Below are positions 1-8,228 of a DNA stretch of 64,000 bases, one piece after another. A program made the translations under genes and the position numbers. Origin of the DNA: Limnohabitans sp. (GTDB lineage Bacteria > Pseudomonadota > Gammaproteobacteria > Burkholderiales > Burkholderiaceae_C); NCBI GenBank assembly GCA_030158125.1, contig JAOATL010000015.1, positions 372,001 through 436,000 of the forward strand, given 5' to 3'. The notes below the pieces were generated by a model, which was not told where the DNA came from, did not search any database, and saw only the letters and a program-made list of their open reading frames with translations. Within the stretch, counting starts at the first letter, position 1, and each line of letters begins with the position of its first letter.

Positions 1-703
1 CCTTGACGTGACCCAAAAAGTGGTCAGCATGGCCCACAAACTGGGCATCACGGTGGAAGGTGAATTGGGCTGTTTGGGCTCGCTCGAGACCATGCAAGGC
101 GACAAGGAAGACGGTCACGGCACCGACGCCGTCATGACGCGAGAACAACTCCTGACCGATCCCGAACAAGCCGCCGATTTTGTTCAGCGCACCCAGCTCG
201 ATGCCTTGGCCATTGCCATTGGCACCAGCCACGGCGCTTACAAATTCACGCGCAAGCCCACAGGCGACATCTTGGCGATCGACCGCATTCAGGCCATCCA
301 CAAGCGCATCCCCAACACGCACTTGGTCATGCACGGCTCTTCCAGCGTGCCACAAGACTTGTTGGCCATCATTCGTGAATTTGGTGGCAACATGAAAGAA
401 ACCTACGGCGTGCCCGTCGAAGAAATCCAAAAAGCCATCAAGTTTGGTGTGCGCAAGGTCAACATCGACACCGACATCCGCTTGGCCATGACCGCTGCAG
501 TGCGCAAGTTCTTGGTGCAAAACCCCGAGAAATTTGACCCCCGCGAATGGCTCAAACCTGCCCGCGAAGCGGCCAAGCAAATTTGCAAGCAACGCTACAT
601 CGAGTTTGGTTGCGAAGGCCAGGCGTCCAAAATCAAGGGCCACAGCTTGCAAGTGGTGGCAGCGCAGTACGCAAAAGGTGAGCTGGCGCAAGTCGTTCAC
701 TGA
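1..703 (+). CDS. fba: Fructose-bisphosphate aldolase, class II (C-terminal part, 5' end outside window)
   Basis: Cleaves or forms fructose 1,6-bisphosphate from DHAP and glyceraldehyde 3-phosphate in glycolysis, gluconeogenesis or the Calvin cycle (cytoplasmic, zinc-dependent). The frame is open from the left edge (Leu-Asp-Val-Thr-Gln...), so the gene begins upstream; about 233 of the roughly 350 residues usual for this subtype are present. Seen motifs: [12 protein letters not shown] with the metal-site glutamates, HGSSSVP in the phosphate-binding part, and [14 protein letters not shown], all typical of class II enzymes. The next gene, purC, starts 24 bases after the stop. The family call is secure; whether it is the cbbA or fba paralogue cannot be told from this fragment. 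Confidence 0.93.
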   Translation, partial: LDVTQKVVSMAHKLGITVEGELGCLGSLETMQGDKEDGHGTDAVMTREQLLTDPEQAADFVQRTQLDALAIAIGTSHGAYKFTRKPTGDILAIDRIQAIHKRIPNTHLVMHGSSSVPQDLLAIIREFGGNMKETYGVPVEEIQKAIKFGVRKVNIDTDIRLAMTAAVRKFLVQNPEKFDPREWLKPAREAAKQICKQRYIEFGCEGQASKIKGHSLQVVAAQYAKGELAQVVH

Positions 704-727
704 AATTGGCTCGATAATGCAGGCACT

Positions 728-1642
728 ATGACGACAGTTTCTGCATTACACACCTCCGCTTTGACCTCTCTCACCTTGCTCGCACGTGGCAAGGTCCGAG
801 ACAACTACGCTGTCGGTACCGATCGCATCCTGATGGTGGCCTCAGACCGCATCAGCGCGTTTGACGTCATCATGGGAGAACCCATTCCCGGCAAAGGTGT
901 GTTGCTGACGCAAATGGCCTTGTACTGGTTTGACAAGTTGGGCCCCAAAGGCTTGAACCTGTGCCCCATTCACCTCACCGGTGACGCCCCCGAGAGCGTG
1001 GTCAGTGCAGAAGAAGTGTCTCAAGTCACGGGCCGCTCAATGCTGGTCAAGCGCTTGCAGCCTATCCCAGTCGAAGCGGTTGTGCGTGGCTATTTGGCGG
1101 GCAGTGGTTGGAAAGAATACCAAGAAGGCCAACAGGTCTGCGGCGTCAAACTGCCTGCCGGTTTGAAGAACGCCAGCAAATTGCCCGAGCCCATTTACAC
1201 ACCAGCCGCCAAAGCCGCTGTAGGCGATCACGACGAAAACATCACGTTTGAACAAACAGTCGAGATGATTGGCATCGATTTGGCCACACGCATCAAAGAC
1301 ATCAGCATCGCCATTTACAAAGCTGCCAGCCACATTGCCGCTGAAAAGGGCATCATCATTGCCGACACCAAATTTGAATTTGGTCTAGACGCCGATGGCA
1401 CGTTGGTCTTGATGGACGAGGTGCTCACGCCCGACTCATCGCGCTATTGGCCTGCAGAAAGTTATGTCGAGGGTGTCAACCCGCCCAGTTACGACAAACA
1501 GTTTTTGCGCGATTGGCTAGAAAGCACACTGGTCAACGGCAAGCCTTGGGACAAAACCCCGCCAGCCCCTCGTTTACCCCGTGAAGTGATCGAGAAGACC
1601 TCGGCAAAATACGCGGAAGCGCTGCAGCGATTGACCCGCTAA
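728..1642 (+). CDS. purC: Phosphoribosylaminoimidazole-succinocarboxamide synthase (SAICAR synthetase)
   Basis: Joins aspartate to CAIR with ATP in step 8 of purine synthesis. The 304-residue length fits the longer PurC form common in betaproteobacteria. Visible motifs: GKVRDNY at residues 21-27, [10 protein letters not shown] at 38-47, DTKFEFG near 213 and [14 protein letters not shown] near 230, all hallmark ATP and substrate-binding segments. The start ATG at 728 has no clear Shine-Dalgarno sequence. A GATAAT hexamer at 713-718 lies only nine bases upstream, so the mRNA leader may be very short. purE and purK lie 2-4 kb downstream, making this a loose purine gene neighbourhood. Confidence 0.96.
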   Translation: MTTVSALHTSALTSLTLLARGKVRDNYAVGTDRILMVASDRISAFDVIMGEPIPGKGVLLTQMALYWFDKLGPKGLNLCPIHLTGDAPESVVSAEEVSQVTGRSMLVKRLQPIPVEAVVRGYLAGSGWKEYQEGQQVCGVKLPAGLKNASKLPEPIYTPAAKAAVGDHDENITFEQTVEMIGIDLATRIKDISIAIYKAASHIAAEKGIIIADTKFEFGLDADGTLVLMDEVLTPDSSRYWPAESYVEGVNPPSYDKQFLRDWLESTLVNGKPWDKTPPAPRLPREVIEKTSAKYAEALQRLTR

Positions 1643-1711
1643 GTCATCACGCCCTTTTGGGCCAGTTGGGATGGCCTCGGCTCAGCGCAGCTAACGTTGG
1701 AGATGCCGTTC

Positions 1712-2248
1712 ATGATCAGTTTGTTTCGCTCGGCCCCCGAGCTCATGGTTCAGTACGCACAATATCACCGCGATCGTCGCAACATTGCCACCCATCTGGT
1801 GGGCATTCCCCTCATTGTTCTGTCCATTGGCATGTTGCTCTCGTGGGTCACATTTGACATTGCCGGTTACGCCGTCAGCTTGGCGGCAATGTTGTGGGCC
1901 CTCTCAAGTCTTTGGTACCTCACGCGCGGCAATGTGTTGCTGGGTTTGGCCACCAGCATGGTGAATGTGGCCTTGTTTGCGCTGGCCCATACACCCGAAG
2001 CAGCCCAGGGATGGGGGCTGTCAGAGCTGTATGCGGCCACTTGGTTTCCAGGCCTGATCGTGTTTGTGATTGGCTGGATCATCCAGTTTGTCGGTCACAT
2101 CTTTGAAGGCCGCAAACCTGCGTTTGTCGACGACCTGGTGGGCCTGCTGGTGGGCCCCATGTTTGTGGTGGGGGAAGTCTTGATGATGGCGGGCATGCTG
2201 CGCAGCATGCACCGCCTGATTGAATCGCAGGCAGGTGCCACGCGCTAG
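1712..2248 (+). CDS. Mpo1-like (DUF962/YGL010w family) integral membrane protein
   Basis: Small polytopic membrane protein resembling the Mpo1/DUF962 family; the yeast member is a dioxygenase in 2-hydroxy fatty acid alpha-oxidation, while bacterial members are mostly uncharacterised. The N-terminus carries YAQYHRDRRNIATHLVGIP, containing the family H-x3-N-x3-H type residues, followed by four hydrophobic segments and a histidine-bearing QFVGHIFEGRKPAF stretch. I chose ATG 1712 because a GGAG lies nine bases upstream (1699-1702). An ATG at 1703 and a TTG at 1697 are in frame but badly spaced for it. The length is then 178 residues. The bacterial substrate is unknown. Confidence 0.82.
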   Translation: MISLFRSAPELMVQYAQYHRDRRNIATHLVGIPLIVLSIGMLLSWVTFDIAGYAVSLAAMLWALSSLWYLTRGNVLLGLATSMVNVALFALAHTPEAAQGWGLSELYAATWFPGLIVFVIGWIIQFVGHIFEGRKPAFVDDLVGLLVGPMFVVGEVLMMAGMLRSMHRLIESQAGATR

Positions 2249-2253
2249 TTAGC

Positions 2254-2272
2254 AGCGCTGGTCCGCAGCGCT
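2254..2272. terminator. Small hairpin between convergent genes
   Basis: AGCGCT at 2254-2259 pairs with AGCGCT at 2267-2272 and is followed, after a few bases, by a T-rich run. It lies between the stop of the Mpo1-like gene and the stop of the opposing thioredoxin-TPR gene, so a terminator role is plausible, but the stem is only six base pairs. Confidence 0.3.
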
Positions 2273-2304
2273 TTGCTGTCGTTTTTTGTGGCTCTTTTGC
2301 CGCA

Positions 2305-3261
2305 TCAATTGAGCATCATGCTCAGTTTGCGGCGATAGCTCGAGACCATGGCCGCTTGCGGGTCTTCTTGCACCGCACTTTTGCCCATGAGTTCAATGCC
2401 ACCCGCCGATTTGCCCGTGTGATCGGCGCCGCCCTTGGAGGCAACCGGTGTGAGCAACTCCAACAAACCCACCATGGTTTTGCGCGGTGCTTCGTCGTTC
2501 CATTTCTTGTCGCGCATGATGATCTCTAAGAGCTCGTCCATGGCGCCGGTCCAGTCGTCGCTGGCCAAGAGCACGCGGGCTTTGGCAAAGCGGGCGTCAA
2601 AGTCGCGCTTGTTGGCGGCGATGCGCTCGTCAAATTGACCCAATGACCACCCACCCATGGGGTCGGTGGTGACAAAGTGCAAGGCATCCAGCCACTGTTT
2701 CAAGGCTTCAAAGCGCAGTTTGAGGGGGATTTGGTTGAGCCCGGGTTTGAGGACGGTGCCTGCGGTCTCGAGCTGGCCCATGCTGATCAGCAGTTTGACC
2801 AAATCGAAGCGGGCGTCGTCGTTCTCGGGGTTGGCTTCCAAGGCTTCCATCAATTTGGCTTGGGCCGTTTCCAAGTCACCCGATTCCAACAAGGCTTCGG
2901 CTTCTTGCACTTCTGCTTCTGCCATCACCTCGTTTTCGCCAGGGAGGTGTTTGTCGAGAAACTCGCGCAACTTGCCTTCGGGCACGGCGCCCATGAAACC
3001 ATCAACAGGCTGCCCATTTTTGAGCAAAACACAGGTGGGAATGCTTCGAATGCCGAAGGCGGCGGCCAATTGCTGCTCTTGGTCAGAGTCAATTTTGACC
3101 AATTTGAAGCGGCCACCGTAGGCTTCTTCCATCTTTTCCAAGAGGGGGCCTAAGGTTTTGCAGGGGCCGCACCACGGCGCCCAAAAGTCCACCAAAACAG
3201 GGGTGGTCATGGAGGCTGCAATGACCTCGGTTTCAAAAGTTTCTACGGTGACATCAATCAT
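2305..3261 (-). CDS. Thioredoxin-fold protein with TPR tail (CnoX/YbbN-like co-chaperone)
   Basis: N-terminal thioredoxin domain (about residues 1-108) with an intact WCGPC active site at 30-34, followed by helical repeats that resemble the TPR-like domains of CnoX/YbbN (about 115-290). E. coli CnoX is a redox-regulated holdase that works with GroEL and DnaK. That protein lacks the full CxxC whereas this one keeps it, so it could also reduce disulfides. The 318-residue length is slightly longer than E. coli YbbN because of a glycine/lysine-rich insertion before the C-terminus. It is divergent from purE across a 116-base region holding a perfect palindrome. No signal peptide is seen, so a cytoplasmic location is inferred. 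Confidence 0.85.
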   Translation of the reverse strand: MIDVTVETFETEVIAASMTTPVLVDFWAPWCGPCKTLGPLLEKMEEAYGGRFKLVKIDSDQEQQLAAAFGIRSIPTCVLLKNGQPVDGFMGAVPEGKLREFLDKHLPGENEVMAEAEVQEAEALLESGDLETAQAKLMEALEANPENDDARFDLVKLLISMGQLETAGTVLKPGLNQIPLKLRFEALKQWLDALHFVTTDPMGGWSLGQFDERIAANKRDFDARFAKARVLLASDDWTGAMDELLEIIMRDKKWNDEAPRKTMVGLLELLTPVASKGGADHTGKSAGGIELMGKSAVQEDPQAAMVSSYRRKLSMMLN

Positions 3262-3300
3262 ATTTACCAGACCTCAGGGCTAAACCTTAAAATTCAAGGA

Positions 3301-3321
3301 TTCAACTGAAATTCAGTTGAA
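3301..3321. promoter_or_regulatory. Perfect 10-1-10 palindrome in the trxA-like/purE divergent region
   Basis: TTCAACTGAA (3301-3310), one central base, then TTCAGTTGAA (3312-3321): a 21-base perfect inverted repeat. It sits 39 bases before the minus-strand start codon and 56 bases before purE, so it could act on either gene. It has no T-tract and lies between divergent genes, which argues for an operator rather than a terminator. It does not resemble the E. coli PurR operator. The binding protein is unknown. Confidence 0.55.
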
Positions 3322-3377
3322 GCAATTCTTCATTCAATTCACATCGACTGCGTCTTGACGCTTCAGCAAAGCCACAC

Positions 3378-3896
3378 ATGACTAAACCCGCATCCAAAGC
3401 CAAAACACGCATCGGCGTGGTCATGGGGTCCAGTTCCGACTGGGACACGATGCAGCACGCAGTGCAGATTCTCCAACAGTTTGGCATTGATCACGAAGCC
3501 AAAGTGGTTTCTGCGCACAGAATGCCAGACGAAATGTTCACTTATGCCGAAACGGCCTTAGATCGCGGCCTGTTTGCCATCATTGCGGGGGCCGGTGGTG
3601 CTGCACATTTGCCAGGCATGTTGGCCGCCAAGACGGTGGTGCCGGTGTTGGGCGTGCCCGTGGCCAGCAAGCATTTGCAGGGCGTGGACTCTTTGCACAG
3701 CATTGTGCAAATGCCCAAAGGCATTCCGGTGGCCACTTTTGCCATTGGCGCTGCAGGTGCGGCCAATGCCGCATTGTTTGCCGTGGCCATGCTGGCGCAA
3801 CACGATGCGGCTTTGCAGGCCCAGCTGACACAATTTAGAACAGAACAAACCGCCGTGGCGCAAGCCATGACACTGCCACCCGTAGGTGCGGCATGA
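3378..3896 (+). CDS. purE: N5-carboxyaminoimidazole ribonucleotide mutase (PurE class I)
   Basis: Converts N5-CAIR to CAIR in purine synthesis, cytoplasmic octamer in known members. Seen: [13 protein letters not shown] at residues 13-25 (phosphate and substrate loop), SAHRMP at 45-50 with the catalytic histidine at 47, and the GGAAHLPGM loop typical of class I enzymes. The 172-residue length is normal. Its TGA overlaps the purK ATG by four bases (ATGA), the usual sign of translational coupling, and PurK makes the substrate of PurE, so the pair works in sequence. Confidence 0.97.
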   Translation: MTKPASKAKTRIGVVMGSSSDWDTMQHAVQILQQFGIDHEAKVVSAHRMPDEMFTYAETALDRGLFAIIAGAGGAAHLPGMLAAKTVVPVLGVPVASKHLQGVDSLHSIVQMPKGIPVATFAIGAAGAANAALFAVAMLAQHDAALQAQLTQFRTEQTAVAQAMTLPPVGAA

Positions 3897-5110
3897 ACCC
3901 CGTCGTTTCTTTGTTGCCTGGCGGCAGCGCCGCGCCCGCCACATCTGTGTCGGCCACTGCTGCTGAGCCCCTTACGCTGGGCGTGATGGGCGGCGGGCAA
4001 TTGGGCCGCATGTTTGTACATGCCGCGCAAAGCATGGGCTACTTCACCGCTGTACTCGACCCCGACCGCAACAGTCCTGCAGGCCGCGTGAGCCATCGCC
4101 ACATCCAAACCGATTACACCGATCCGGCAGGACTGCAACAACTGGCAGCATGCAGCGCCGCCATCACCACCGAGTTTGAAAATGTGCCAGCCCCTGCCCT
4201 GCGCGAACTGGCCAAGCACAGGCCCGTGTCGCCCGGCGCCGATGCCGTGGCCATTGCGCAAGACCGTGCGGCAGAAAAAGCCCACTTTGTGAAGTGTGGT
4301 GTGCCTTGTGCGCCGTATGCCGTGATTGACACCAGCGCGCAATTGGAAGCGGCCTTGTCGGCCAACTTGTTGCCGGGTATTTTGAAAACAGCGCGCATGG
4401 GTTATGACGGTAAAGGCCAAGTGCGCGTCAAAGACGCAGGGGCCTTGCGCGCGGCATGGCAAGACTTGAAGCAAGTGCCTTGCGTGCTCGAAAAAATGTT
4501 GCCCTTGGCCCTAGAGTGCTCGGTCATTGTGGCGCGCGGCCGCGATGGTCAGATGGTGAATTTCCCAGTGCAACGCAATTTGCATCGCGAGGGTATCTTG
4601 GCCGTGACAGAAGTTTACGAAGGTCACTTGCCAGAGGCTTTGCAGCAACTTGCCGTGTCGGCTGCGCGTTCCATTGCCCAAGGGGTGAACTACGTGGGTG
4701 TGTTGTGCGTTGAGTTTTTTGTGCTGCAAGACGGCAGCTTGGTGGTCAATGAAATGGCGCCCCGGCCGCACAACAGCGGCCATTACACCTTGGACGCGTG
4801 CGATCAATCGCAATTTGATTTGCAAGTGCGCACCTTGGCTGGCTTGCCTTTGACGCAACCGCGTCAACACAGCGCGGCCATCATGCTCAACCTGTTGGGC
4901 GATGTCTGGTTTGACGCCAACAACACCATGCGATTGCCCGATTGGGCTGCGGTCTTGGCATTGCCCGGCACGCACTTGCATTTGTATGGCAAAACCGAGG
5001 CGCGCAAAGCACGCAAGATGGGCCATCTCAATGTCACGGGTGCTTCTGCACAAGTGGTTCGTGACGTGGCCTTGAAGGCTGCAGCTATTTTGGGCATTGA
5101 CGCTTTTTAA
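3893..5110 (+). CDS. purK: N5-carboxyaminoimidazole ribonucleotide synthase (ATP-grasp)
   Basis: ATP- and bicarbonate-dependent carboxylation of AIR to N5-CAIR. ATP-grasp protein of 405 residues with the N-terminal [11 protein letters not shown] nucleotide-fold motif at 30-40, [14 protein letters not shown] in the central ATP-binding domain and [14 protein letters not shown] in the metal-binding C-terminal part. The first 27 residues are an Ala/Pro-rich extension ahead of the conserved fold. The start is fixed by the four-base overlap with purE. sua5 follows after 59 bases on the same strand and may be co-transcribed. Confidence 0.97.
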   Translation: MNPVVSLLPGGSAAPATSVSATAAEPLTLGVMGGGQLGRMFVHAAQSMGYFTAVLDPDRNSPAGRVSHRHIQTDYTDPAGLQQLAACSAAITTEFENVPAPALRELAKHRPVSPGADAVAIAQDRAAEKAHFVKCGVPCAPYAVIDTSAQLEAALSANLLPGILKTARMGYDGKGQVRVKDAGALRAAWQDLKQVPCVLEKMLPLALECSVIVARGRDGQMVNFPVQRNLHREGILAVTEVYEGHLPEALQQLAVSAARSIAQGVNYVGVLCVEFFVLQDGSLVVNEMAPRPHNSGHYTLDACDQSQFDLQVRTLAGLPLTQPRQHSAAIMLNLLGDVWFDANNTMRLPDWAAVLALPGTHLHLYGKTEARKARKMGHLNVTGASAQVVRDVALKAAAILGIDAF

Positions 5111-5169
5111 ATGGCACGTAACAAGTTTCACAAAAGCAGTTCATCAAGCCGTTAAGCAAGTTCTTTCAC

Positions 5170-6162
5170 ATGATCATTTCAGGCAACAACCTCGCGCATG
5201 TGCAACAAGCGGCAGATGCTTTGTGCGCAGGCGAACTCTTGGGCTTGCCCACGGAAACGGTGTACGGCTTGGCAGCCGATGCCAGCCATGAAAATGCAGT
5301 GGCGCAAATTTTCAAAGCCAAAGGTCGGCCTGCCAATCATCCTTTGATTGTGCATGTGGCTTCCCCCGAGGCTGTTAAACACTTTGCCAGTGCCGTGCCT
5401 GCTTTTGCGCAGCAGCTGATGGCCAAGTTTTGGCCTGGCCCGCTCACCCTCATTTTGCCGCGGCAACTCGACAAGGCAGCCGCAGCAGCAGGGGGCCAAA
5501 ACTCGGTGGGTTTGCGTTGCCCATCGCATCCTGTCGCGCTTGCAGTTCTTAAAGCATGTGCAGACAAAGGCGTGTGGGGCGTGGCTGCGCCCAGTGCCAA
5601 TTTGTTTGGCCGTGTGAGCCCCACCTCGGCTGCGCATGTGCAATCAGAATTTGGCGATGCGCTCTTGATTTTGGATGGCGGTGAGTGCGATGTGGGCATT
5701 GAGTCAACCATCGTCGATTGCACGCGCGGTGTGCCTGTGTTGCTCAGGCCAGGGCAAATCAGTCGCACGCAAATCGAACAGGCGTGCGGCTTGAAATTGC
5801 TCAATCCAGACGCATTGCCTTCTGAGGCGCCGCGTGCCTCTGGCACACTGGCATCGCATTACGCACCGTCGGCAAAGCTGCGCTTGATGCGTGCTGAAGA
5901 GTGGCAGAAAGCCTTGGCGGCTTTAGGCCCCCACACCCAAAACTTGGCCTTGTGGTCTGTTGAAAAACCTGCGCACGAGCTCATGGGCGCAGGCTTGCTG
6001 TGGCGCGCCATGCCGACAGATGCAACGCAAGCGGCGCACGATTTGTTCGGTGTGCTGAGGGGTTTTGATGCCCGAGGCGTTCGCACCATTTGGATTGAAA
6101 TGCCGCCCGACACCCCGGCGTGGGAAGGTGTGCGGGATCGCCTGCAACGCGCAGCGGCTTGA
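5170..6162 (+). CDS. L-threonylcarbamoyladenylate synthase (Sua5 type)
   Basis: Makes threonylcarbamoyl-AMP from threonine, bicarbonate and ATP, the first step of tRNA t6A37 modification. The YrdC-like domain (about 1-200) shows LPTETVYGLAADA at 26-38, KGRPANHPLIVHV and SANLFGRVSPT. A C-terminal Sua5 domain (about 215-330), opening with SGTLASHYAP, makes this the longer Sua5 type rather than the short TsaC. TsaB, a partner in the next step of the same pathway, is encoded at 10768. The start context AAGTTCTTTCAC before ATG is identical to that of holA and contains no Shine-Dalgarno sequence. Confidence 0.95.
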   Translation: MIISGNNLAHVQQAADALCAGELLGLPTETVYGLAADASHENAVAQIFKAKGRPANHPLIVHVASPEAVKHFASAVPAFAQQLMAKFWPGPLTLILPRQLDKAAAAAGGQNSVGLRCPSHPVALAVLKACADKGVWGVAAPSANLFGRVSPTSAAHVQSEFGDALLILDGGECDVGIESTIVDCTRGVPVLLRPGQISRTQIEQACGLKLLNPDALPSEAPRASGTLASHYAPSAKLRLMRAEEWQKALAALGPHTQNLALWSVEKPAHELMGAGLLWRAMPTDATQAAHDLFGVLRGFDARGVRTIWIEMPPDTPAWEGVRDRLQRAAA

Positions 6163-6170
6163 CGCCAAAA

Positions 6171-6192
6171 AAAACACCCCGAAGGGTGTTTT
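6171..6192. terminator. Bidirectional rho-independent terminator
   Basis: AAAACACCC (6171-6179), loop CGAA, GGGTGTTTT (6184-6192). With A and T tracts on both sides it can end transcription of sua5 from the left and of the ompW-like gene from the right. Confidence 0.85.
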
Positions 6193-6211
6193 CTGATGTG
6201 AGCCCTTCAAA

Positions 6212-6895
6212 TTAGAAGCGCATGCCCACACCCAAACTCACGCCAATGGGGTTGAGCGTGATGTCCAGTGTTTGACCAGAGGACAAGGTGTTGCGTGTTT
6301 TCAAGGGGGTCTTGGTGATGGCACCATCTACAAACCAGCGCTCGTCAATTTTGTAAGACGCGCCTACTTGAAGCGTGGCCGCCATTTTGGATTGAATGGA
6401 CAAGCGCGTGGTGGTGGTCGGCGTGCCGCCTGTGAGGCCAGACAAGGCGGCTGTGGTGTGCTCGCCATCAAACTTGGCATAGGTGGCGCCTAAACCCAAA
6501 TACGGCCGGAACACACCACTGGCTTCGCCAAAGCGATACTGCACCATGACAGTGGCAGGAATGGCCTTGGTGTCGCCAATTTTGCCTACGCCGGCAATGC
6601 TGCCTGCGCCATACAAATTGTGTTTGAACGGCAATACCAAAGGCAAATCGATGGCCACGCTGTTGGTGAGCATGTAGGTGAGGCCGCCTGCGTATTGCGT
6701 GCTGTTGCTCACGCTGGTTTGCGCGCCTGGCAATGAGGGCGCCGACAAGGTGCCGCTGGTGACCTGGGGCGCCAGTTGCATGATGCCGCCACGAACCAAC
6801 CAACTGCCCTGAGATTGGGCTTGTGCCGCCGTGCCAAGAGTGAGTGCGGAGACTGCTGCCAAGGCAGACAGTGCAAAGCAGAATTTAGAAGTCAT
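6212..6895 (-). CDS. OmpW-family outer membrane beta-barrel protein
   Basis: Predicted eight-stranded outer membrane protein. A signal peptide covers residues 1-26 with an AQA cleavage site. The mature part shows alternating beta segments, the family features YMLTNSVAIDLPLVLPFKHN, PATVMVQYRF and FRPYLGLGATYAKF, and the C-terminal GVGMRF, a terminal aromatic residue recognised by BAM. I moved the start from an upstream in-frame site (6952) to ATG 6895 because the signal peptide begins there and AGGAG lies at a good distance. Length is 227 residues. It begins 22 bases after the GDSL gene stop, so the two probably form one transcript. The transported substrate is unknown; OmpW proteins are hydrophobic-compound channels. 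Confidence 0.9.
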   Translation of the reverse strand: MTSKFCFALSALAAVSALTLGTAAQAQSQGSWLVRGGIMQLAPQVTSGTLSAPSLPGAQTSVSNSTQYAGGLTYMLTNSVAIDLPLVLPFKHNLYGAGSIAGVGKIGDTKAIPATVMVQYRFGEASGVFRPYLGLGATYAKFDGEHTTAALSGLTGGTPTTTTRLSIQSKMAATLQVGASYKIDERWFVDGAITKTPLKTRNTLSSGQTLDITLNPIGVSLGVGMRF

Positions 6896-6917
6896 GAAGT
6901 TTCTCCTTTGCGATGTA

Positions 6918-8117
6918 TTACAACCAGCCGGCGGTGGCCAAAGATTTTGCAACCAGCTGGCTCAACAACTGATAGCCCAAAGGCGTGGGATGGAAGCCAT
7001 CCGAGAACGCGTAGGTTTGCCACCAGTTGGCGCCACCTGTCGCGCCAGCTGGCGGTGTCATGGCCGACAAGTTGGCGGCTGTACAGGTTTGGAAGTTGTA
7101 GGTGGGCAAGCCGTCTGCGCCAACCCCGGTGATGGGGCATGCGGGCGTGGTGACGTTGGTCAAACCGTATTGCGCAGGATTGGCCACTTGGTCGTTGAAG
7201 GCGGTGTAAAAATCAACCAACACAATGCGCTTGTCGTTGGCAACCAATGTGGCCAAACGGGCGTTGAATGCTTCCACCCAAGATTTGAACAAGGCCTCGG
7301 CTTGTGCGCGAGCACCCGCACCTGTGGCGCCACCGCCATAGGCTGCAGCAATGCCACCCAAAACCATTTGGAAGCGCGGTGTGTTGGTAATGCCAGGCAT
7401 GTTGAGCAGCGCAATGCGCTGTGCACCTTTGTCCAAAGCGCTAGCCTTGATGCTGGCGTACAGCTTGTCGGCCAAGGCCACCATGTAAACCCCGCCCACT
7501 TGCGCCAAACCCGCTTGGCCACCCGCCAACATGGGACCCAGTGTAGCCGCAGGAATGAGCGTGCCCGTCATGGCTGCAAAGCTGGCACCGCCATCTTTGG
7601 CGGCACCCAAGTAAGCACCTACCAAGTCGGCAGCATCATTGCCACCGCCATCAATCAGCAGCAAATCGGCGCTGGTGTAGTTGCCGGCCGCGCTGGCCAC
7701 TTGCAACTGGTAGGTGATAGAGAACGGCGAGGCGCCGGCACCTGTTTGGGGGTTGATGTTGTTGATGCGTCCACCGCCGACGGCGTAGCTAGAGCAGCCT
7801 GCCACGGGGGCAAAAGGAGTGGCCGGTGCACCGGTGTATTTGAAAAAGTTGCAAAGTTGTGGGGTGCCCAGAAGTGCCGCAATGCGCTCTGTCCACAACG
7901 TGTTGGGTTCGCTGCCGCTGTCTTGCACCGAGAAAATACGGCCGTTGGTGGGGACGCCTTTGAAGACGCCACTGTCTGCCAGGCTATCGCCCATGACTTT
8001 GACAGATTTGATGCCCGCGAGCTGGCTGGTTTGGTCTGCCCCGCCGCCGCCGCAGGCCGCCAAAATGGCCGCTGTCGCCGTGCTGAGCAGCGCTAATTTC
8101 CACGTCTTGGATGTCAT
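6918..8117 (-). CDS. GDSL/SGNH-family lipoprotein esterase
   Basis: Predicted lipid-anchored hydrolase. A signal peptide ends in a LAAC lipobox with Cys22, followed by a glycine run. Catalytic blocks are seen: GDSL with nucleophile Ser45 (block I), GGND at 158-161 (block III) and SDGFHP with Asp373 and His376 (block V). This layout matches the SGNH hydrolase/phospholipase-thioesterase group, not the autotransporter esterases, since no beta-barrel domain follows. The start ATG has an AGAGG site upstream. It is followed closely by the OmpW-like gene, suggesting a pair that hydrolyses and takes up hydrophobic compounds; that role is an inference. Confidence 0.86.
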   Translation of the reverse strand: MTSKTWKLALLSTATAAILAACGGGGADQTSQLAGIKSVKVMGDSLADSGVFKGVPTNGRIFSVQDSGSEPNTLWTERIAALLGTPQLCNFFKYTGAPATPFAPVAGCSSYAVGGGRINNINPQTGAGASPFSITYQLQVASAAGNYTSADLLLIDGGGNDAADLVGAYLGAAKDGGASFAAMTGTLIPAATLGPMLAGGQAGLAQVGGVYMVALADKLYASIKASALDKGAQRIALLNMPGITNTPRFQMVLGGIAAAYGGGATGAGARAQAEALFKSWVEAFNARLATLVANDKRIVLVDFYTAFNDQVANPAQYGLTNVTTPACPITGVGADGLPTYNFQTCTAANLSAMTPPAGATGGANWWQTYAFSDGFHPTPLGYQLLSQLVAKSLATAGWL

Positions 8118-8151
8118 CGTTTACCTCTTTGCTTGTCTCTGAGTCTGATTA

Positions 8152-8173
8152 AAAAAGAACGCCCGTTCTTTTT
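8152..8173. promoter_or_regulatory. Perfect 10-2-10 inverted repeat upstream of the GDSL gene
   Basis: AAAAAGAACG (8152-8161), CC, CGTTCTTTTT (8164-8173). It lies between the dacB stop and the GDSL start on the minus strand. Read on that strand it is a short-loop hairpin ending in Ts, so it may terminate dacB. The GAACG-N2-CGTTC core is also the shape of many TetR-family operators and it stands only 35 bases from the GDSL start codon. Both readings are open. Confidence 0.6.
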
Positions 8174-8228
8174 GGTTCATCTTAAGCAGAGAGGTGGCGG
8201 ATGAAGATGGGGTAACTACCAGTTGGGG

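Noticed and set aside
6831-8096. 421-codon plus-strand frame over the GDSL gene
   Set aside because: The minus-strand product has a lipobox and GDSL, GND and DxxH blocks; the plus-strand frame has none.
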